The notes beneath the pieces were generated by a model. That model searched no databases and had not been told where the DNA came from. It saw only the letters and a program-made list of their open reading frames with translations. From positions 62,001 through 126,000 of the forward strand of contig NZ_JACHLR010000005.1 of NCBI RefSeq assembly GCF_014204535.1: DNA of 64,000 nucleotides. Direction: 5' to 3'. Positions 1-9,233 of this stretch are shown piece after piece. The translations under genes and the position numbers were made by a program. The stretch is from Novosphingobium chloroacetimidivorans (lineage in GTDB: Bacteria; Pseudomonadota; Alphaproteobacteria; Sphingomonadales; Sphingomonadaceae). How positions within the stretch are numbered: position 1 is the first letter of the stretch; each line of letters starts with the position of its first letter.

Positions 1-1
1 G

Positions 2-517
2 GAAACCGGCCTTGCCATCGCCGTGCGCGAACCTGTTTGCGCGCAGCAAGCCGCCGATGCCCGGACCATGCTGATCGCGCAAGGCGCGCTCGGTCCTGTC
101 GTGGAGGCGTTCGGCTGGACGCTGGAGCCTGCGCGGCTGACGCTCTACGCCCATTGGCGCGCACCGTCCGATCGCGGGTTCGACACGCACTTCTTCGTGA
201 CGGACCTGGGCACCGGCGAGGTCGACATCGCAGTCGATGCGACCGAGAACACCAAGCTGTTCTGGATCAGCGCCGCGCATGCGCTGGAACTCGCTGACAG
301 TGGAGAGATCAGCGTGATCTTTCCCACACGCCGCAATCTCGAGCGCCTGGCCCAATTCGCCACGTTCGAAGATGCGCTGTCCGACATCGCCCGCCATCCC
401 GTGCGCCGGATCACGCCCGGCCGCACCGAGCGCGACGGTGAACCGTGGCTGCAGATCCCCGATGGTCACGGCTACCCGGTGCTCGGCCAGCCGCTCGCCA
501 CCGCGGCGCGCGGCTGA
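2..517 (+). CDS. NUDIX-type hydrolase family protein, C-terminal part (5' end cut by window)
   Basis: The frame is open from the first complete codon and reads Glu-Thr-Gly at once, which fits the end of a Nudix box (REx2EExG). It is followed by the W-x-x-P...GFDTHFF pattern and a late FPTRRNLERL segment, a layout I associate with the NUDT19/RP2-like Nudix branch, which hydrolyses nucleoside-diphosphate or CoA-type substrates. The upstream half of the Nudix box lies outside the window, so catalysis cannot be judged. A GTG at 23 is an internal codon rather than the likely start. The gene converges on the MFS gene downstream with a 15-bp gap. The family call is from pattern memory, not a search. 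Confidence 0.6.
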   Translation, partial: ETGLAIAVREPVCAQQAADARTMLIAQGALGPVVEAFGWTLEPARLTLYAHWRAPSDRGFDTHFFVTDLGTGEVDIAVDATENTKLFWISAAHALELADSGEISVIFPTRRNLERLAQFATFEDALSDIARHPVRRITPGRTERDGEPWLQIPDGHGYPVLGQPLATAARG

Positions 518-532
518 GCTCGGCTCCGGCCG

Positions 533-1789
533 TCAAGCGGGCTGCGGATCGGCCTGGCGCGTGGGTGCCTTGACCCCGCTGGCGGCATAGAGCCCGCACA
601 GCACCGCGATCGCAAAGACGATCGCCATCGCGGTCACGGGAATCGCAAACGAGCCGGTCTCTCGCGCGATGCGGCTGCCGCCCAGCATGGCGCAGGCTAT
701 GAAAGGCAACGAGATCACGGTGTTGAGCCCGAAGCCGCGGCTATAGCTGGGCTGGCCGAAGGTATCGCTGACCCCGCGGCCCAAAGCCGGAATCGCGCCC
801 GCGCCGTGCATGCCAATCAGTCCCACGATCACGGCGACGGCGGCGAAGGGCGGCTCGGTGAGCAGCAGTGCCCACAGGATCGCACAGTCGAACGCAACCA
901 GCGCGAGCGTGCGTCCCCCGCCCAGCTTGTCGGCGACCCAGCCGAACAGCACCGACCCGGCGATGCCCACCAGAGACATGATCGAGGCAAGGAGTGCCGA
1001 TTGTCCGCGCGAGAAGTCCCACGATTGTCCCATAGGTATCAGCAGCGAGCCCAGCATGACCGAACTGGTCATGCTGGCGCAGTTGGCCAGCGATAGCGCC
1101 CAGAACTTCGGGCTGGCGAGCAACTGCCCAGTGCTCAACGACCCATCCGCCGTCCGCTTTTCACCGGTGGATACCGGAGCGACATAGCCTGGAGGATGAT
1201 CGACCGTCAGGGCCGTCAGCGGCAACATCAGGATCGCGGCGACGCCTGCGAGCGTCAGGTACGCAGCCTGCGCGCCGTAATCGGCGAGGAACGCATTCAA
1301 CGCGACCGGCAACACCGCGATCATGATCGGCAGGTGCACGAGACCGAGCGCCAGCCCGCGATTGCTGTTGAACCAGCGCGTGACCAGCGTTGCCGGCCCG
1401 ATCGAGCCCGCCAGGCTCAGTGCCGGTCCGAAGCAGAGCCCGTAGACGGCCAGGTAGAGCGGGTAGCTCTGCGTCAGGCCAAGGATCAGGTAGCCGAGCA
1501 CCGTCAACACACCGCCCAGCATCAGCAGCAGTCGCAGCGAGTAGCGCGCGACCAGCACGCCAACGATCGGGGCAAGCGCCGAGGAGCCCACTATCATGAG
1601 CAGGATACCGGCGGATGCCTGCTCCAGCTTCACGCCCAGACGGCCTTCCACCGACGCGAGCAGCACACTGAACGAGCCCATGATGGTCCCGATCACGACG
1701 TTGTGCGAAACGCCGGCAATCAGCCCCATCCGCTTGGCGAGCAGATGGTTGGGCGCATCGGCCACAGGAACGGCGGAATTCAAGGCCAC
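533..1789 (-). CDS. MFS transporter
   Basis: About 418 residues with some twelve hydrophobic segments, the usual size and layout of a major facilitator carrier in the inner membrane. The segment RWFNSNRGLALGL after the fifth helix matches the conserved RWF..RRG.A.G pattern of the oxalate/formate and monocarboxylate-like branch of MFS. The GTG start at 1789 is preferred because GAGGGAG lies about 6 nt upstream; an ATG at 1828 would add 13 polar residues with no ribosome site. The substrate cannot be read from the sequence. The nearest upstream gene on this strand is the PilZ protein beginning at 2240, with no sign of an operon. Confidence 0.85.
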   Translation of the reverse strand: MALNSAVPVADAPNHLLAKRMGLIAGVSHNVVIGTIMGSFSVLLASVEGRLGVKLEQASAGILLMIVGSSALAPIVGVLVARYSLRLLLMLGGVLTVLGYLILGLTQSYPLYLAVYGLCFGPALSLAGSIGPATLVTRWFNSNRGLALGLVHLPIMIAVLPVALNAFLADYGAQAAYLTLAGVAAILMLPLTALTVDHPPGYVAPVSTGEKRTADGSLSTGQLLASPKFWALSLANCASMTSSVMLGSLLIPMGQSWDFSRGQSALLASIMSLVGIAGSVLFGWVADKLGGGRTLALVAFDCAILWALLLTEPPFAAVAVIVGLIGMHGAGAIPALGRGVSDTFGQPSYSRGFGLNTVISLPFIACAMLGGSRIARETGSFAIPVTAMAIVFAIAVLCGLYAASGVKAPTRQADPQPA

Positions 1790-1913
1790 GGCACTCTCCC
1801 TCGGGCCTCTTGAGGGCCACGTATGCATTGGGGAAAGTGTGACGAGGCCGAAGCGCTAAGCCCAGCCCCTTTCTACGTCGCCGGTGCGATCCTTCGCGCG
1901 GCCTTCGATCAGC

Positions 1914-2240
1914 TCAATCGCGCGATACGGGGATCTGCGCACCTTGCTCGTGCAGGCGGACCAGGTGATCTACGATCGGCCCGTAGATGGCGCGATCGAA
2001 CTCCAGTCCGGCACAATCGCCGGCGATCCAGCGCACGGTGCCGCCCAGCGCCTCCATCCCGTCGGGCCGGATGATCACGCGCGATCCCACGCGAAGCATC
2101 AGCGTCTCGGTGCGGATGCAGCAGCCCTGCGTCGAGATGTCAGAGATCTCGCCGGAGTCCCGCAACCCGTTGGTGGTGCGGCATTGCGCCGGAAGCACCA
2201 CCGCCCTGCGTTGCGCGCGCCGAGGAATCTCAACAGACAT
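1914..2240 (-). CDS. PilZ-domain protein
   Basis: A single-domain PilZ protein of about 108 residues, a cytoplasmic c-di-GMP receptor family. The N-terminus has the RRAQRR motif that contacts the ligand. Some 25 residues later comes DISTQGCCI, the D/NxSxxG element, followed by a beta-barrel with a WIAGDCAGLEF strand. The ATG at 2240 places the RxxxR motif near the N-terminus, as is usual; the longer open frame upstream has unlikely composition. It could tune motility or polysaccharide output, but no partner gene is adjacent. Confidence 0.82.
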   Translation of the reverse strand: MSVEIPRRAQRRAVVLPAQCRTTNGLRDSGEISDISTQGCCIRTETLMLRVGSRVIIRPDGMEALGGTVRWIAGDCAGLEFDRAIYGPIVDHLVRLHEQGAQIPVSRD

Positions 2241-2582
2241 GGCATGTCTATGCCTCAGCCCGGTGTAAACTTCGTTAAGCGGCAACGGTTGAGGCGGGAC
2301 CGGTGCACGTCCGAACCGGTCCCGCCACGCCCCCGAGTGCGACCCGAGAGCGAAGGGCCAGACGCCCGTGAGGGCGAGCGCCGGCCGCTTTGCAATGCCT
2401 CCGACCGGCGTACCCGGCATCGCTGACGACGCCGGTGCACCACTCCACCTTCGCAAGGAAGACGGCGGACAGCAGCGAGTGGAGGACTCGCGCGCCGATC
2501 CGAGAACCAAGGCGCTGTGACGTAGAAGCGTACCCGTCCACAGTCCCGGTCTTGGGGGACAGGGCTGCAGCTATGTCGGGGA
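2241..2582. other. Intergenic region, 342 bp, no gene seen
   Basis: It lies between the PilZ gene start and the end of the LuxR-type gene. Open frames here are short and have skewed composition on both strands. It presumably holds the promoter of the PilZ gene. No clear terminator or repeat was found. Confidence 0.5.
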
Positions 2583-3389
2583 TCAGCGCGCGTCGGGGGC
2601 GCAGGGCTCGTCCGTATCGCCGTCGGCGCGGGCAGCACCTTGCGCCGTTGCGGGAGCAAGTTCGGGTTGGGGACGAAACGGTCCGGTGTAGAGATGCCCG
2701 GCCAAGACCGAGTGCAGCACGGCCGACGTCCGGTCGGACACTCCCAGCTTGCGGAAGGCGCGGCGCACGTAGCTGTCTACCGTTTCGGCCGAGATGCCGA
2801 GGATCTCGGCAATCACGGAATTGCTCTTGCCCATCGCGATCCAGTAGACGACGTCGAGCTCGCGCTCGGACAGGCGGATGTCGCCGGGCTGCTGGGTGTC
2901 GATCAGCTCGCAATAGCGCAGGAACGACATCTGCGCGATCGCATGCGCCGCGGCGGCCGTCTCCTCGTCGGTGGGCACACCCGCCGCCGCCGGCAGTCCC
3001 ACGAACCCGGTTCGCGCGCCGGGGCCATACGTCGGCAAGGCCAGACCCTCTTCAAAGCCGAGCTGCGACAGGAAGCCGTAGAACGCCTCCTCCGGCTTGC
3101 CCGGTGCCTCGATGCGGCGCGCCTCGCTCCAGCGAAGCGGGCGACACAGGCGCAGCGCCAGTTCGGGCAGCGGATCCTCGTAGCGCAACCGCTCGGGATA
3201 GGCCTGCGACCAGGCCTCGGCCATGTTGTTGGCGCTGTGCACACGGCCGAAGCGCTTGTCCGAGGTGACCGGCGTGACGAAGTAGGCGCGCGGGTAGCCG
3301 ATCGCGGCGAAAGCCTCCATCGTCGCCTCTCGCAAGGCGATCACCGTTTGCGCGACACGAAGTCCCGCCAGCCCTGTGCGAAGCTGCAT
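2583..3389 (-). CDS. LuxR-family transcriptional regulator with autoinducer-binding domain
   Basis: About 268 residues. The N-terminal half carries the autoinducer-binding pattern, with a Trp in AEAWSQAYPERLRYEDPLP and the YxxxYxDP spacing that corresponds to the ligand contacts of TraR/LuxR. The C-terminal part is a helix-turn-helix of the NarL/LuxR type (LSERELDVVYWIAMGKSNS, then ISAETVDSYVRRAFRKLG). The ATG at 3389 follows GGAGGC at proper spacing; the longer frame upstream runs into the region in front of the opposite gene. No luxI-type synthase is visible in the window, so this is a LuxR solo as far as can be seen. About 30 residues after the HTH are poorly conserved. Confidence 0.88.
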   Translation of the reverse strand: MQLRTGLAGLRVAQTVIALREATMEAFAAIGYPRAYFVTPVTSDKRFGRVHSANNMAEAWSQAYPERLRYEDPLPELALRLCRPLRWSEARRIEAPGKPEEAFYGFLSQLGFEEGLALPTYGPGARTGFVGLPAAAGVPTDEETAAAAHAIAQMSFLRYCELIDTQQPGDIRLSERELDVVYWIAMGKSNSVIAEILGISAETVDSYVRRAFRKLGVSDRTSAVLHSVLAGHLYTGPFRPQPELAPATAQGAARADGDTDEPCAPDAR

Positions 3390-3639
3390 CACTGCCTCCA
3401 GCAGCAAAACCACATGCGCTGCCGCTGCTGCATAGAAGATCGACACCGAGGGCGCAAACCGTGCAGCCTGCGCGCGGGACTTGCATCCACTGAGAAGTCG
3501 TCCGGGAATCCGCTGCACGGGTCGAGTGTGAGACGATGCGGATTCCGACGGAATTTCGCTGGACCTTGCGATGGATCGGGTCTCAAGTGAGCCACTGATA
3601 AGCCGAAGCAAATCGGCAGCGAAGCAGGGAGGATGGTCT

Positions 3640-4824
3640 ATGCGATGCAGCTCCAGAGTGGCATTGGCGCTCGCGCTCGTACTGGCGGGGTGCGGCGGCG
3701 ATGACGGATCCAGCCCGGCACCCGCTCCCACACCGGCTCCGACGCCCGCACCGACACCTTCGCCGACGCCAACACCGGTGCCGACCCCCACGCCTGCTCC
3801 GACGACGGCGGTCACGAGCACGGCCGTGGCCACGCTCAGCAATCCTTGGGCGATGGTCTTTCTGCCGGACGGACGCATGCTGGTGACAGAGCGGCTTGGC
3901 ACGCTACGCATCGTCACGGCCGCAGGCGAGGTGGCTACGGTCATCGGAACGCCGAGCGTCGCGTCGGAGGGGCAAGGTGGCCTGCTCGACGTCGCGCTCG
4001 ATCCCGACTTCGCGGCCAATCGCACCGTTTACCTGTCCTTCTCAGAGCGCGATGGTGGTGGAGCCGGCCTCGCGGTCGCACGCGGGACCTTGGCGCAGGA
4101 TGGGCGAAGCATCGCGGGATTGACGGTCATCTGGCGACAGACACCGAAGATCTCGGGTGACAGCCGACACTACGGCGGCCGCATGGCCTTCGCGCCCGAC
4201 CGCACCTTGTTCGTGACCGCGGGTGAGCGTCACCAGGGTGCGCCCGCACAGGATCTTGCCAACACGCTGGGCAAAATCATCCGCATCAACCGCGATGGAT
4301 CGATCCCTGCCGACAACCCGTTTGTCGGCCAGGCTGGCGCAAGGCCAGAGATCTGGACGCGCGGTCACCGCAATCCCTATGGGCTTATCTTCGCGAGCGA
4401 TGGCCGGCTGTTCGAGCACGAGATGGGTCCGGACGCGGGCGACGAGTTCAACCTGATCGCGCGCGGCGCGAACTATGGCTGGCGAACGGTGTCCGAAGGA
4501 TCGGACGGCGGCGAGCCCCTGCCCCGCCACTCCACGCGTCCGGAATTCGCCGCCCCGTTGTTCAGCTGGACACCCAACATCGCGCCCGCCGGCATGATCC
4601 AGTACACCGGCCAGCGCTTCGTGGGCTGGACGGGCGACTTCGTCCTCGCCGCGCTGTTGGGCCAAGGCCTGGTGCGCGTGCGGGTGAGCGGCGAAACCGC
4701 GAGTGAAGTCGGCAGGATCGCGCTTGGCGCGCGCATCCGTGAAGTCGAGCAAGGGCCCGATGGCGATATCTGGGTACTGGAAGATGGCGGTTCAGGCCGA
4801 TTGCTCAAGCTGGCGCCGGCCTGA
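3640..4824 (+). CDS. Secreted PQQ-dependent sugar dehydrogenase (glucose/sorbosone dehydrogenase family) lipoprotein
   Basis: A soluble aldose dehydrogenase-like six-bladed beta-propeller (YliI/GdhB family), which oxidises aldoses with PQQ in the periplasm. The start at 3640 follows AGGGAGGA. Residues 1 to about 17 are a lipoprotein signal with the lipobox LAGC, so the protein is membrane anchored, followed by about 30 residues of Thr-Pro/Ala-Pro repeats as a flexible tether. The propeller shows LSNPWAMVFLPDGRMLVTER, GQGGLLDVALDPDF, TRGHRNPYGL and EHEMGPDAGDEFN, all signature blocks of the family. About 394 residues is normal. No PQQ biosynthesis genes are nearby. Confidence 0.9.
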   Translation: MRCSSRVALALALVLAGCGGDDGSSPAPAPTPAPTPAPTPSPTPTPVPTPTPAPTTAVTSTAVATLSNPWAMVFLPDGRMLVTERLGTLRIVTAAGEVATVIGTPSVASEGQGGLLDVALDPDFAANRTVYLSFSERDGGGAGLAVARGTLAQDGRSIAGLTVIWRQTPKISGDSRHYGGRMAFAPDRTLFVTAGERHQGAPAQDLANTLGKIIRINRDGSIPADNPFVGQAGARPEIWTRGHRNPYGLIFASDGRLFEHEMGPDAGDEFNLIARGANYGWRTVSEGSDGGEPLPRHSTRPEFAAPLFSWTPNIAPAGMIQYTGQRFVGWTGDFVLAALLGQGLVRVRVSGETASEVGRIALGARIREVEQGPDGDIWVLEDGGSGRLLKLAPA

Positions 4825-5171
4825 CAGGAACGTCCGAGATGACGCGCCGCAGTGCCCGGTGCCACATCGGCGCAGCGTGACGGGAGAGCGACCTTCGCAG
4901 ATGGCAGCCGTCTTCGACGTGTTGCCTGTTCTCAGCTTTCGCTCCGGCGGCCGCCCTGCAGGCGATAGCCGACCAGTACGGAATTGTTGGAGCGTCAGCG
5001 CATGATGCTTGACCAACACCGAGGAACGACCAGTGACTGCGATGGCGCCGTCGAGCGGCAAAACTCACTGTGGTTCACGCGGCATCCGCGCCGTTATCCC
5101 GGAGTTCGGAACCCTTCCGACCCTGCACCGGCCTTGAAAGCTGCGGGAGCAGGCGAGCACACTTGCAATGC
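4825..5171. other. Intergenic region, 347 bp, no gene seen
   Basis: It lies between the dehydrogenase stop and the tRNA-Arg gene. Both strands have open frames, but none has a ribosome site or plausible protein composition. No clear hairpin with a T run was recognised. Confidence 0.45.
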
Positions 5172-5248
5172 TGGCGCGCCCGACAGGGTTCGAACCTGTG
5201 ACCCCAAGCTTAGAAGGCTCGTGCTCTATCCAGCTGAGCTACGGGCGC
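5172..5248 (-). tRNA. tRNA-Arg (anticodon TCT)
   Basis: Read on the minus strand it folds as a full cloverleaf of 77 nt with an encoded CCA. The acceptor arms are GCGCCCG and CGGGCGC, the D arm is GCTCAGCTGGATAGAGC, and the anticodon loop is CTTCTAA. The T arm is ACAGG-TTCGAAC-CCTGT. The anticodon TCT reads AGA. The plus-strand complement of the anticodon is at 5212-5214. Confidence 0.95.
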
Positions 5249-5296
5249 GCACCGATGCTGCTGCGTCCAATGCGGTAGTTTCGCCGGCGCCTTGCG

Positions 5297-6367
5297 TCAA
5301 TGCAGAGCGGCCTTGGTCACACCGCCTGCGTGCTGGCGCGAAGCCGACCTCTCATTGTGCTGCTCACCTGCTGAGCCGACGGTCTTCGCCTGCGGTATGC
5401 CGAGGTAGGGACATGCCGCGGGAAGGTGCCGCCGCACGCAGAGCGCAAACAGCGCCGGGAGCAGCAAGGCCGTAACCGTCAGGATGTATTGGTTGTTGAT
5501 ACCGGCATCGCGCAGCCCGATGTTGACGGCCTGGTGCAGAAACAGGATCGGGATCGTCGTTCGCCCGAGGAAACCGAGGAGCCTGCTTAGCAAGGCGCTG
5601 CGTTCAGACAGTCGCGCCAGAGCGAAGACCAGCTGGCTCCCCGCGCAGGCAAGCAGGATGCCAAGCAGAGGCACACCCAGGATGCCGTTCTTCAAGTCGA
5701 GCTGGAACGTGCGACCGGCGCTAGCCCGCTCGATCCAGATCGCGACGCAGACGACGGCGATGGCCGCCACGGTCATCGCCGCGACATTGCGGTTCCAGGC
5801 AATGGATCGACCGATCCACATGAATAGGACGAGCCCAGGCACGGCGTGGAGCGCCAGCGGCACGGGTACGGTGATACGCAGGGACGATATGGCGTAAGCC
5901 AGCAACGCCACTACCGTCATCGCTGCCACGAACCGGCCCGAACGCTCGCCGCCCAATCGCTGTCGCAGAAACAGGTAGCCGAGCAGAGTCAGGTAGATCG
6001 CCGGCATGTACCAGAACGCCGTCATCGTGCCAGTCAGGTAAGTGCCGCCCAGCGCCAGCTTCGCGCCATATACGATGCCAGCGCTGAACGAGCCGCTCAG
6101 CCGATAGAGGCAGGCAGGAAGGCCGAGCAGGAAGAGGTAAGTCACGTAGGGAAGGAGCAGCGCCCTGGCCTTGCTTACAGCGGCCGTGCGCCAATCCTCG
6201 TCCTTCAGCACCATGGTGGTGAGAAAGACGAAGAGCGGCATGTGGAAGGTGAAGATCATGCTCTTGACCGGCAACGAGCCGATCGTGGTGATCACATGGC
6301 CGAGCACCACCAGCACGATGCCAAGGCCGCGGGCATTGTCGATCCACGCTATCCGCTTCGCCGCCAT
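5297..6367 (-). CDS. Acyltransferase-3 family integral membrane protein
   Basis: About 356 residues with roughly ten membrane segments. It begins WIDNARGLGIVLVVLGH, the diagnostic first helix of acyltransferase-3 proteins, with the catalytic His in the GH pair, and has FTFHMPLFVFL in the next helix. Such proteins O-acylate cell-surface glycans from the cytoplasmic membrane. The start at 6367 puts the R-xx-D-xxRG motif at the N-terminus, as expected; the frame is open for another 83 codons but runs into the promoter of the divergent yhhQ-like gene. The acceptor glycan is unknown. Confidence 0.85.
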   Translation of the reverse strand: MAAKRIAWIDNARGLGIVLVVLGHVITTIGSLPVKSMIFTFHMPLFVFLTTMVLKDEDWRTAAVSKARALLLPYVTYLFLLGLPACLYRLSGSFSAGIVYGAKLALGGTYLTGTMTAFWYMPAIYLTLLGYLFLRQRLGGERSGRFVAAMTVVALLAYAISSLRITVPVPLALHAVPGLVLFMWIGRSIAWNRNVAAMTVAAIAVVCVAIWIERASAGRTFQLDLKNGILGVPLLGILLACAGSQLVFALARLSERSALLSRLLGFLGRTTIPILFLHQAVNIGLRDAGINNQYILTVTALLLPALFALCVRRHLPAACPYLGIPQAKTVGSAGEQHNERSASRQHAGGVTKAALH

Positions 6368-6562
6368 CGCCCTGCCCTTATGCACCACGTCCCGGTTAGA
6401 GCGGCACCAGTAGGCGGCAAAGTCGGGATAGGACCGAAATGGCGAGTTGCCGGCCAAGGCCGTACGGTTCTGGAGTGAACCCATCGGTCGTCCGGCCGCT
6501 GCGCACAGCGAGGCGAGACAAAGCCTCTGGTCGTGCGGATCGGGCCGAGTTACGCTTTGTAG

Positions 6563-7351
6563 ATGGACCAAGAGCAGCTTTCCCGCATCGACGGGCAGTC
6601 GGGTGCGCGCCGCCACTTCCGTTACTTTGACTATGTGATGGCGGCCTTCGTCGCGATCCTGCTGCTTTCCAACCTGATCGGCGCGGCCAAGCTGGCGACG
6701 CTGGGTGGGCTGACCTTCGGGGCAGGCATCCTGTTCTTCCCGGTGAGTTACGTGCTGGGCGACGTGCTGACCGAAGTCTACGGCTATGCCAATGCCAGGC
6801 GCTGCGTGTGGGTCGGCTTCTTCGCGCTGATCTTCATGGCGTTCATGAGTTTCGTCGTCGTCGCCATGCCGCCCTCGCCCGAGTGGGGCTGCGCCGCAAG
6901 CGCTGACCCGCGCTATGCCGCCGTGGTGGCCGGTACGGATGCGGGAACGGTCTGCCAGTCTACGTACGTGTCGGTCTTCGGCAGCACCTGGCGCATCGTG
7001 ATCGCATCCCTGCTGGCGTTCTGGGCCGGCGAGTTCGTGAACTCGTTCGTACTTGCCAAGATGAAGCTACTCACCGGCGGAAAGCACTTGTGGGCGCGCA
7101 CGATCGGGTCGACCGTGTTCGGCCAGGCGGTCGACAGCGCCATCTTCTATCCGGTCGCCTTTCTCGGCACCTGGACGACGCAATCGGTGCTCATGGTCAT
7201 GGTGACCAATTGGGGCATGAAGGTATTGTGGGAAGCCGTGCTGACGCCCGTGACGTACGCCGTAGTAGGCTGGCTCAAGCGGCGCGAAGGGGTCGATGTC
7301 TATGACGAGAATGTCGACTTTTCACCTTTCGCCAAGACGCGATCGGCCTGA
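6563..7351 (+). CDS. yhhQ: Queuosine precursor transporter (YhhQ/DUF165 family)
   Basis: About 262 residues with six hydrophobic segments. Family blocks include LLLSNLIGAAK, FFPVSYVLGDVLTEVYGYANAR and FVNSFVLAKMK, with IGSTVFGQAVDSAIFYP in the later helices. YhhQ proteins import preQ0/preQ1 for queuosine modification of tRNA. There is an insertion with two Cys residues (near GCAAS and TVCQS) between the third and fourth helices, as in other alphaproteobacterial members. It is followed 46 bp later by recF on the same strand. Confidence 0.9.
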   Translation: MDQEQLSRIDGQSGARRHFRYFDYVMAAFVAILLLSNLIGAAKLATLGGLTFGAGILFFPVSYVLGDVLTEVYGYANARRCVWVGFFALIFMAFMSFVVVAMPPSPEWGCAASADPRYAAVVAGTDAGTVCQSTYVSVFGSTWRIVIASLLAFWAGEFVNSFVLAKMKLLTGGKHLWARTIGSTVFGQAVDSAIFYPVAFLGTWTTQSVLMVMVTNWGMKVLWEAVLTPVTYAVVGWLKRREGVDVYDENVDFSPFAKTRSA

Positions 7352-7397
7352 GCGCCGTTTGACCTGACCCCTCGCGCACGGCTAGGCCGCGCGCACG

Positions 7398-8489
7398 ATG
7401 GCGCTCGACCGCATCCTGCTTGCCGATTTCCGCAACCACCGCGACACGCAGGTGGAGGGCACCGCACAGTTCAACCTGCTGGTCGGCGAGAATGGCGCGG
7501 GCAAGACCAACGTGCTGGAGGCGATCTCCCTGCTCGCACCCGGCCGGGGCCTGCGCCGCGCCAGCCTGGCCGACATGCCTGCGCAGGGTGGCCATGGTGG
7601 CTTCGCCGTCAGTGCAGACCTCGCCGCCCGGGGTGAGCCGGTGCGGCTCGGGACCGGCGTTCTTGCCGAGCGGCCGGGGCGGCGGCTGGTGCAAGTCAAC
7701 GGTGCCGAAGCGCCAGCGGTGCGCCTGGCGGAGTGGCTTTCGATCGGTTGGCTGACGCCCGCCATGGACCGGCTGTTCTCGGAAAGCGCAGGCGCGCGTC
7801 GTCGCTTTCTTGACCGGCTGGTGCTGGCGCTGCAGCCGGGCCATGCCGGCAACGCCACACGGCTGGAGACTGCCCTGCGCGAGCGCAACAGCCTTCTCTC
7901 CGACGATCGTGCGCCCGATCCCCGCTGGCTCGACGCCATCGAGGCACAACTCGCGGAGGCGGGCGCTGCGGTGGCGCGAGCCCGGCGCGACACGGTGGAG
8001 GCGCTCGACCGGCTGCTCGCGGGATTGCCCCCCTCGCCCTTCGCGCGGCCCTCGCTCGCCTATGGCGCGGGAGGACCAGACGACGCCGGTGCACTCGGCG
8101 CCGCCTTGCGCGAGGGCCGCGCACGGGATCGCGCCGCACAGCGCACGCTGATCGGCCCCCATCGCGACGAACTGGAGGTCCGACTGGCGGCCAAGGACCA
8201 GTTGGCGGCCGAGTGTTCCACCGGCGAGCAGAAGGCGATGCTGATCTCGATCGTCCTGGCCCATTCGCAGCTGCTGGAAAACACCGGCGAGCGGCGGCCC
8301 CGGCTGCTGCTGCTGGACGAAGTCGCGGCTCACCTCGATCCCACCCGGCGAGAAGCGCTGTTCGAGCGCCTTCGCGCCGGCGCGGCCCAAGTCTGGCTGA
8401 CCGGCACGGAGCCGCAGCCCTTCGCCGCGATCCTGCGCGAGGCTTCCGTGTGGCAGGTCGAAGGCGGTTCGGTCGTGCGGCGAGGCTGA
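7398..8489 (+). CDS. recF: DNA replication and repair protein RecF
   Basis: 363 residues, the usual RecF length. An SMC-like ATPase that binds gapped DNA and loads RecA through RecOR. The N-terminus LADFRNHRD and the Walker A GENGAGKT at residues 30-37 are typical. The C-terminal part has the ABC signature CSTGEQKAML and Walker B LLLLDEVAAHLD. The gene sits away from dnaA/dnaN, which is common in alphaproteobacteria. The start at ATG 7398 is the only sensible one before the RecF N-terminal motif. Confidence 0.96.
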   Translation: MALDRILLADFRNHRDTQVEGTAQFNLLVGENGAGKTNVLEAISLLAPGRGLRRASLADMPAQGGHGGFAVSADLAARGEPVRLGTGVLAERPGRRLVQVNGAEAPAVRLAEWLSIGWLTPAMDRLFSESAGARRRFLDRLVLALQPGHAGNATRLETALRERNSLLSDDRAPDPRWLDAIEAQLAEAGAAVARARRDTVEALDRLLAGLPPSPFARPSLAYGAGGPDDAGALGAALREGRARDRAAQRTLIGPHRDELEVRLAAKDQLAAECSTGEQKAMLISIVLAHSQLLENTGERRPRLLLLDEVAAHLDPTRREALFERLRAGAAQVWLTGTEPQPFAAILREASVWQVEGGSVVRRG

Positions 8490-8522
8490 GCGGATACGGA
8501 GCTCCGCTCCGAAGACAAGCGC

Positions 8523-9233
8523 TCACCTGCGAGGCAGCGCCTCGGCGACATCGTCGACGGTCGCCGCGACGATCTCCTCGATCCCGAGCGCAGTCGGATG
8601 CACCTGGTCGGGCTGCATCAGGTCGGGCTTGCCTTGCAGCGGCTGCAGGAAGAACGGCACGAGGCTGGCACCGTACTTGTGGGCCAGGCTGGGGTAGATC
8701 GGGTTGAAATCGCGCGCATAGTCCGCGCTCAACGTTGGTGCGGCCATGAGCCCCAGCAGCAGCACGCGGATCTTGCGCCGCTGCAGACTTGCCAGGATCG
8801 CATCGAGATTTGCCCGCGTCTCGGCGGGAGATCGGCCTTGCAGCATGTCGTTACCGCCGAGGCTTACTATGGCGAGCTCTGGCTTGGTCGCTTGGGCATC
8901 CAGGATCCGCTCGAGGCGCTGTAGAGCTTGGCCGCTCGTCCCGCCCGCAATGCCGGCATCGACGACGCGCGCGTTGCTGCCGCGAGCACGCAAGGCCGCC
9001 TCCAACTTGGCCGGGTAGCTGGAATTGTCCGGCAGCTTGGGCCCGTCAAGCAGCGAGTCGCCGAAGACGAGGATCGGCCGCTCCGGCCCCATGACCGGGA
9101 TCGGCGGCGGTCCGGTCCATCGATCCTCGTTCTTCTGGCTGGGCGGTTCGGATCCGCTGCCGCAAGCCGCCACCATGCAGATGGCGGCGAGCACGAGGAC
9201 GAAGCGGCAGCCCGAACCGCGCGCTTGTGTCAG
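8523..9233 (-). CDS. SGNH/GDSL hydrolase, arylesterase or acyl-CoA thioesterase I-like (TesA type), lipoprotein
   Basis: A small SGNH esterase with FGDSLLDG (block I, catalytic Ser), SLGGNDMLQG (block III) and DQVHPTALG (block V, Asp-His pair), matching the TesA/TAP group. The N-terminus is hydrophobic and ends VAAC, a lipobox, so it should be anchored in the cell envelope. No ATG, GTG or TTG start fits well. A CTG at 9233 overlaps the stop of the DUF805 gene as CTGA and would supply the needed basic residues; GTG at 9194 leaves too short a signal. The start is therefore uncertain. Translational coupling with the upstream gene is likely. Confidence 0.82.
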   Translation of the reverse strand: MTQARGSGCRFVLVLAAICMVAACGSGSEPPSQKNEDRWTGPPPIPVMGPERPILVFGDSLLDGPKLPDNSSYPAKLEAALRARGSNARVVDAGIAGGTSGQALQRLERILDAQATKPELAIVSLGGNDMLQGRSPAETRANLDAILASLQRRKIRVLLLGLMAAPTLSADYARDFNPIYPSLAHKYGASLVPFFLQPLQGKPDLMQPDQVHPTALGIEEIVAATVDDVAEALPRR

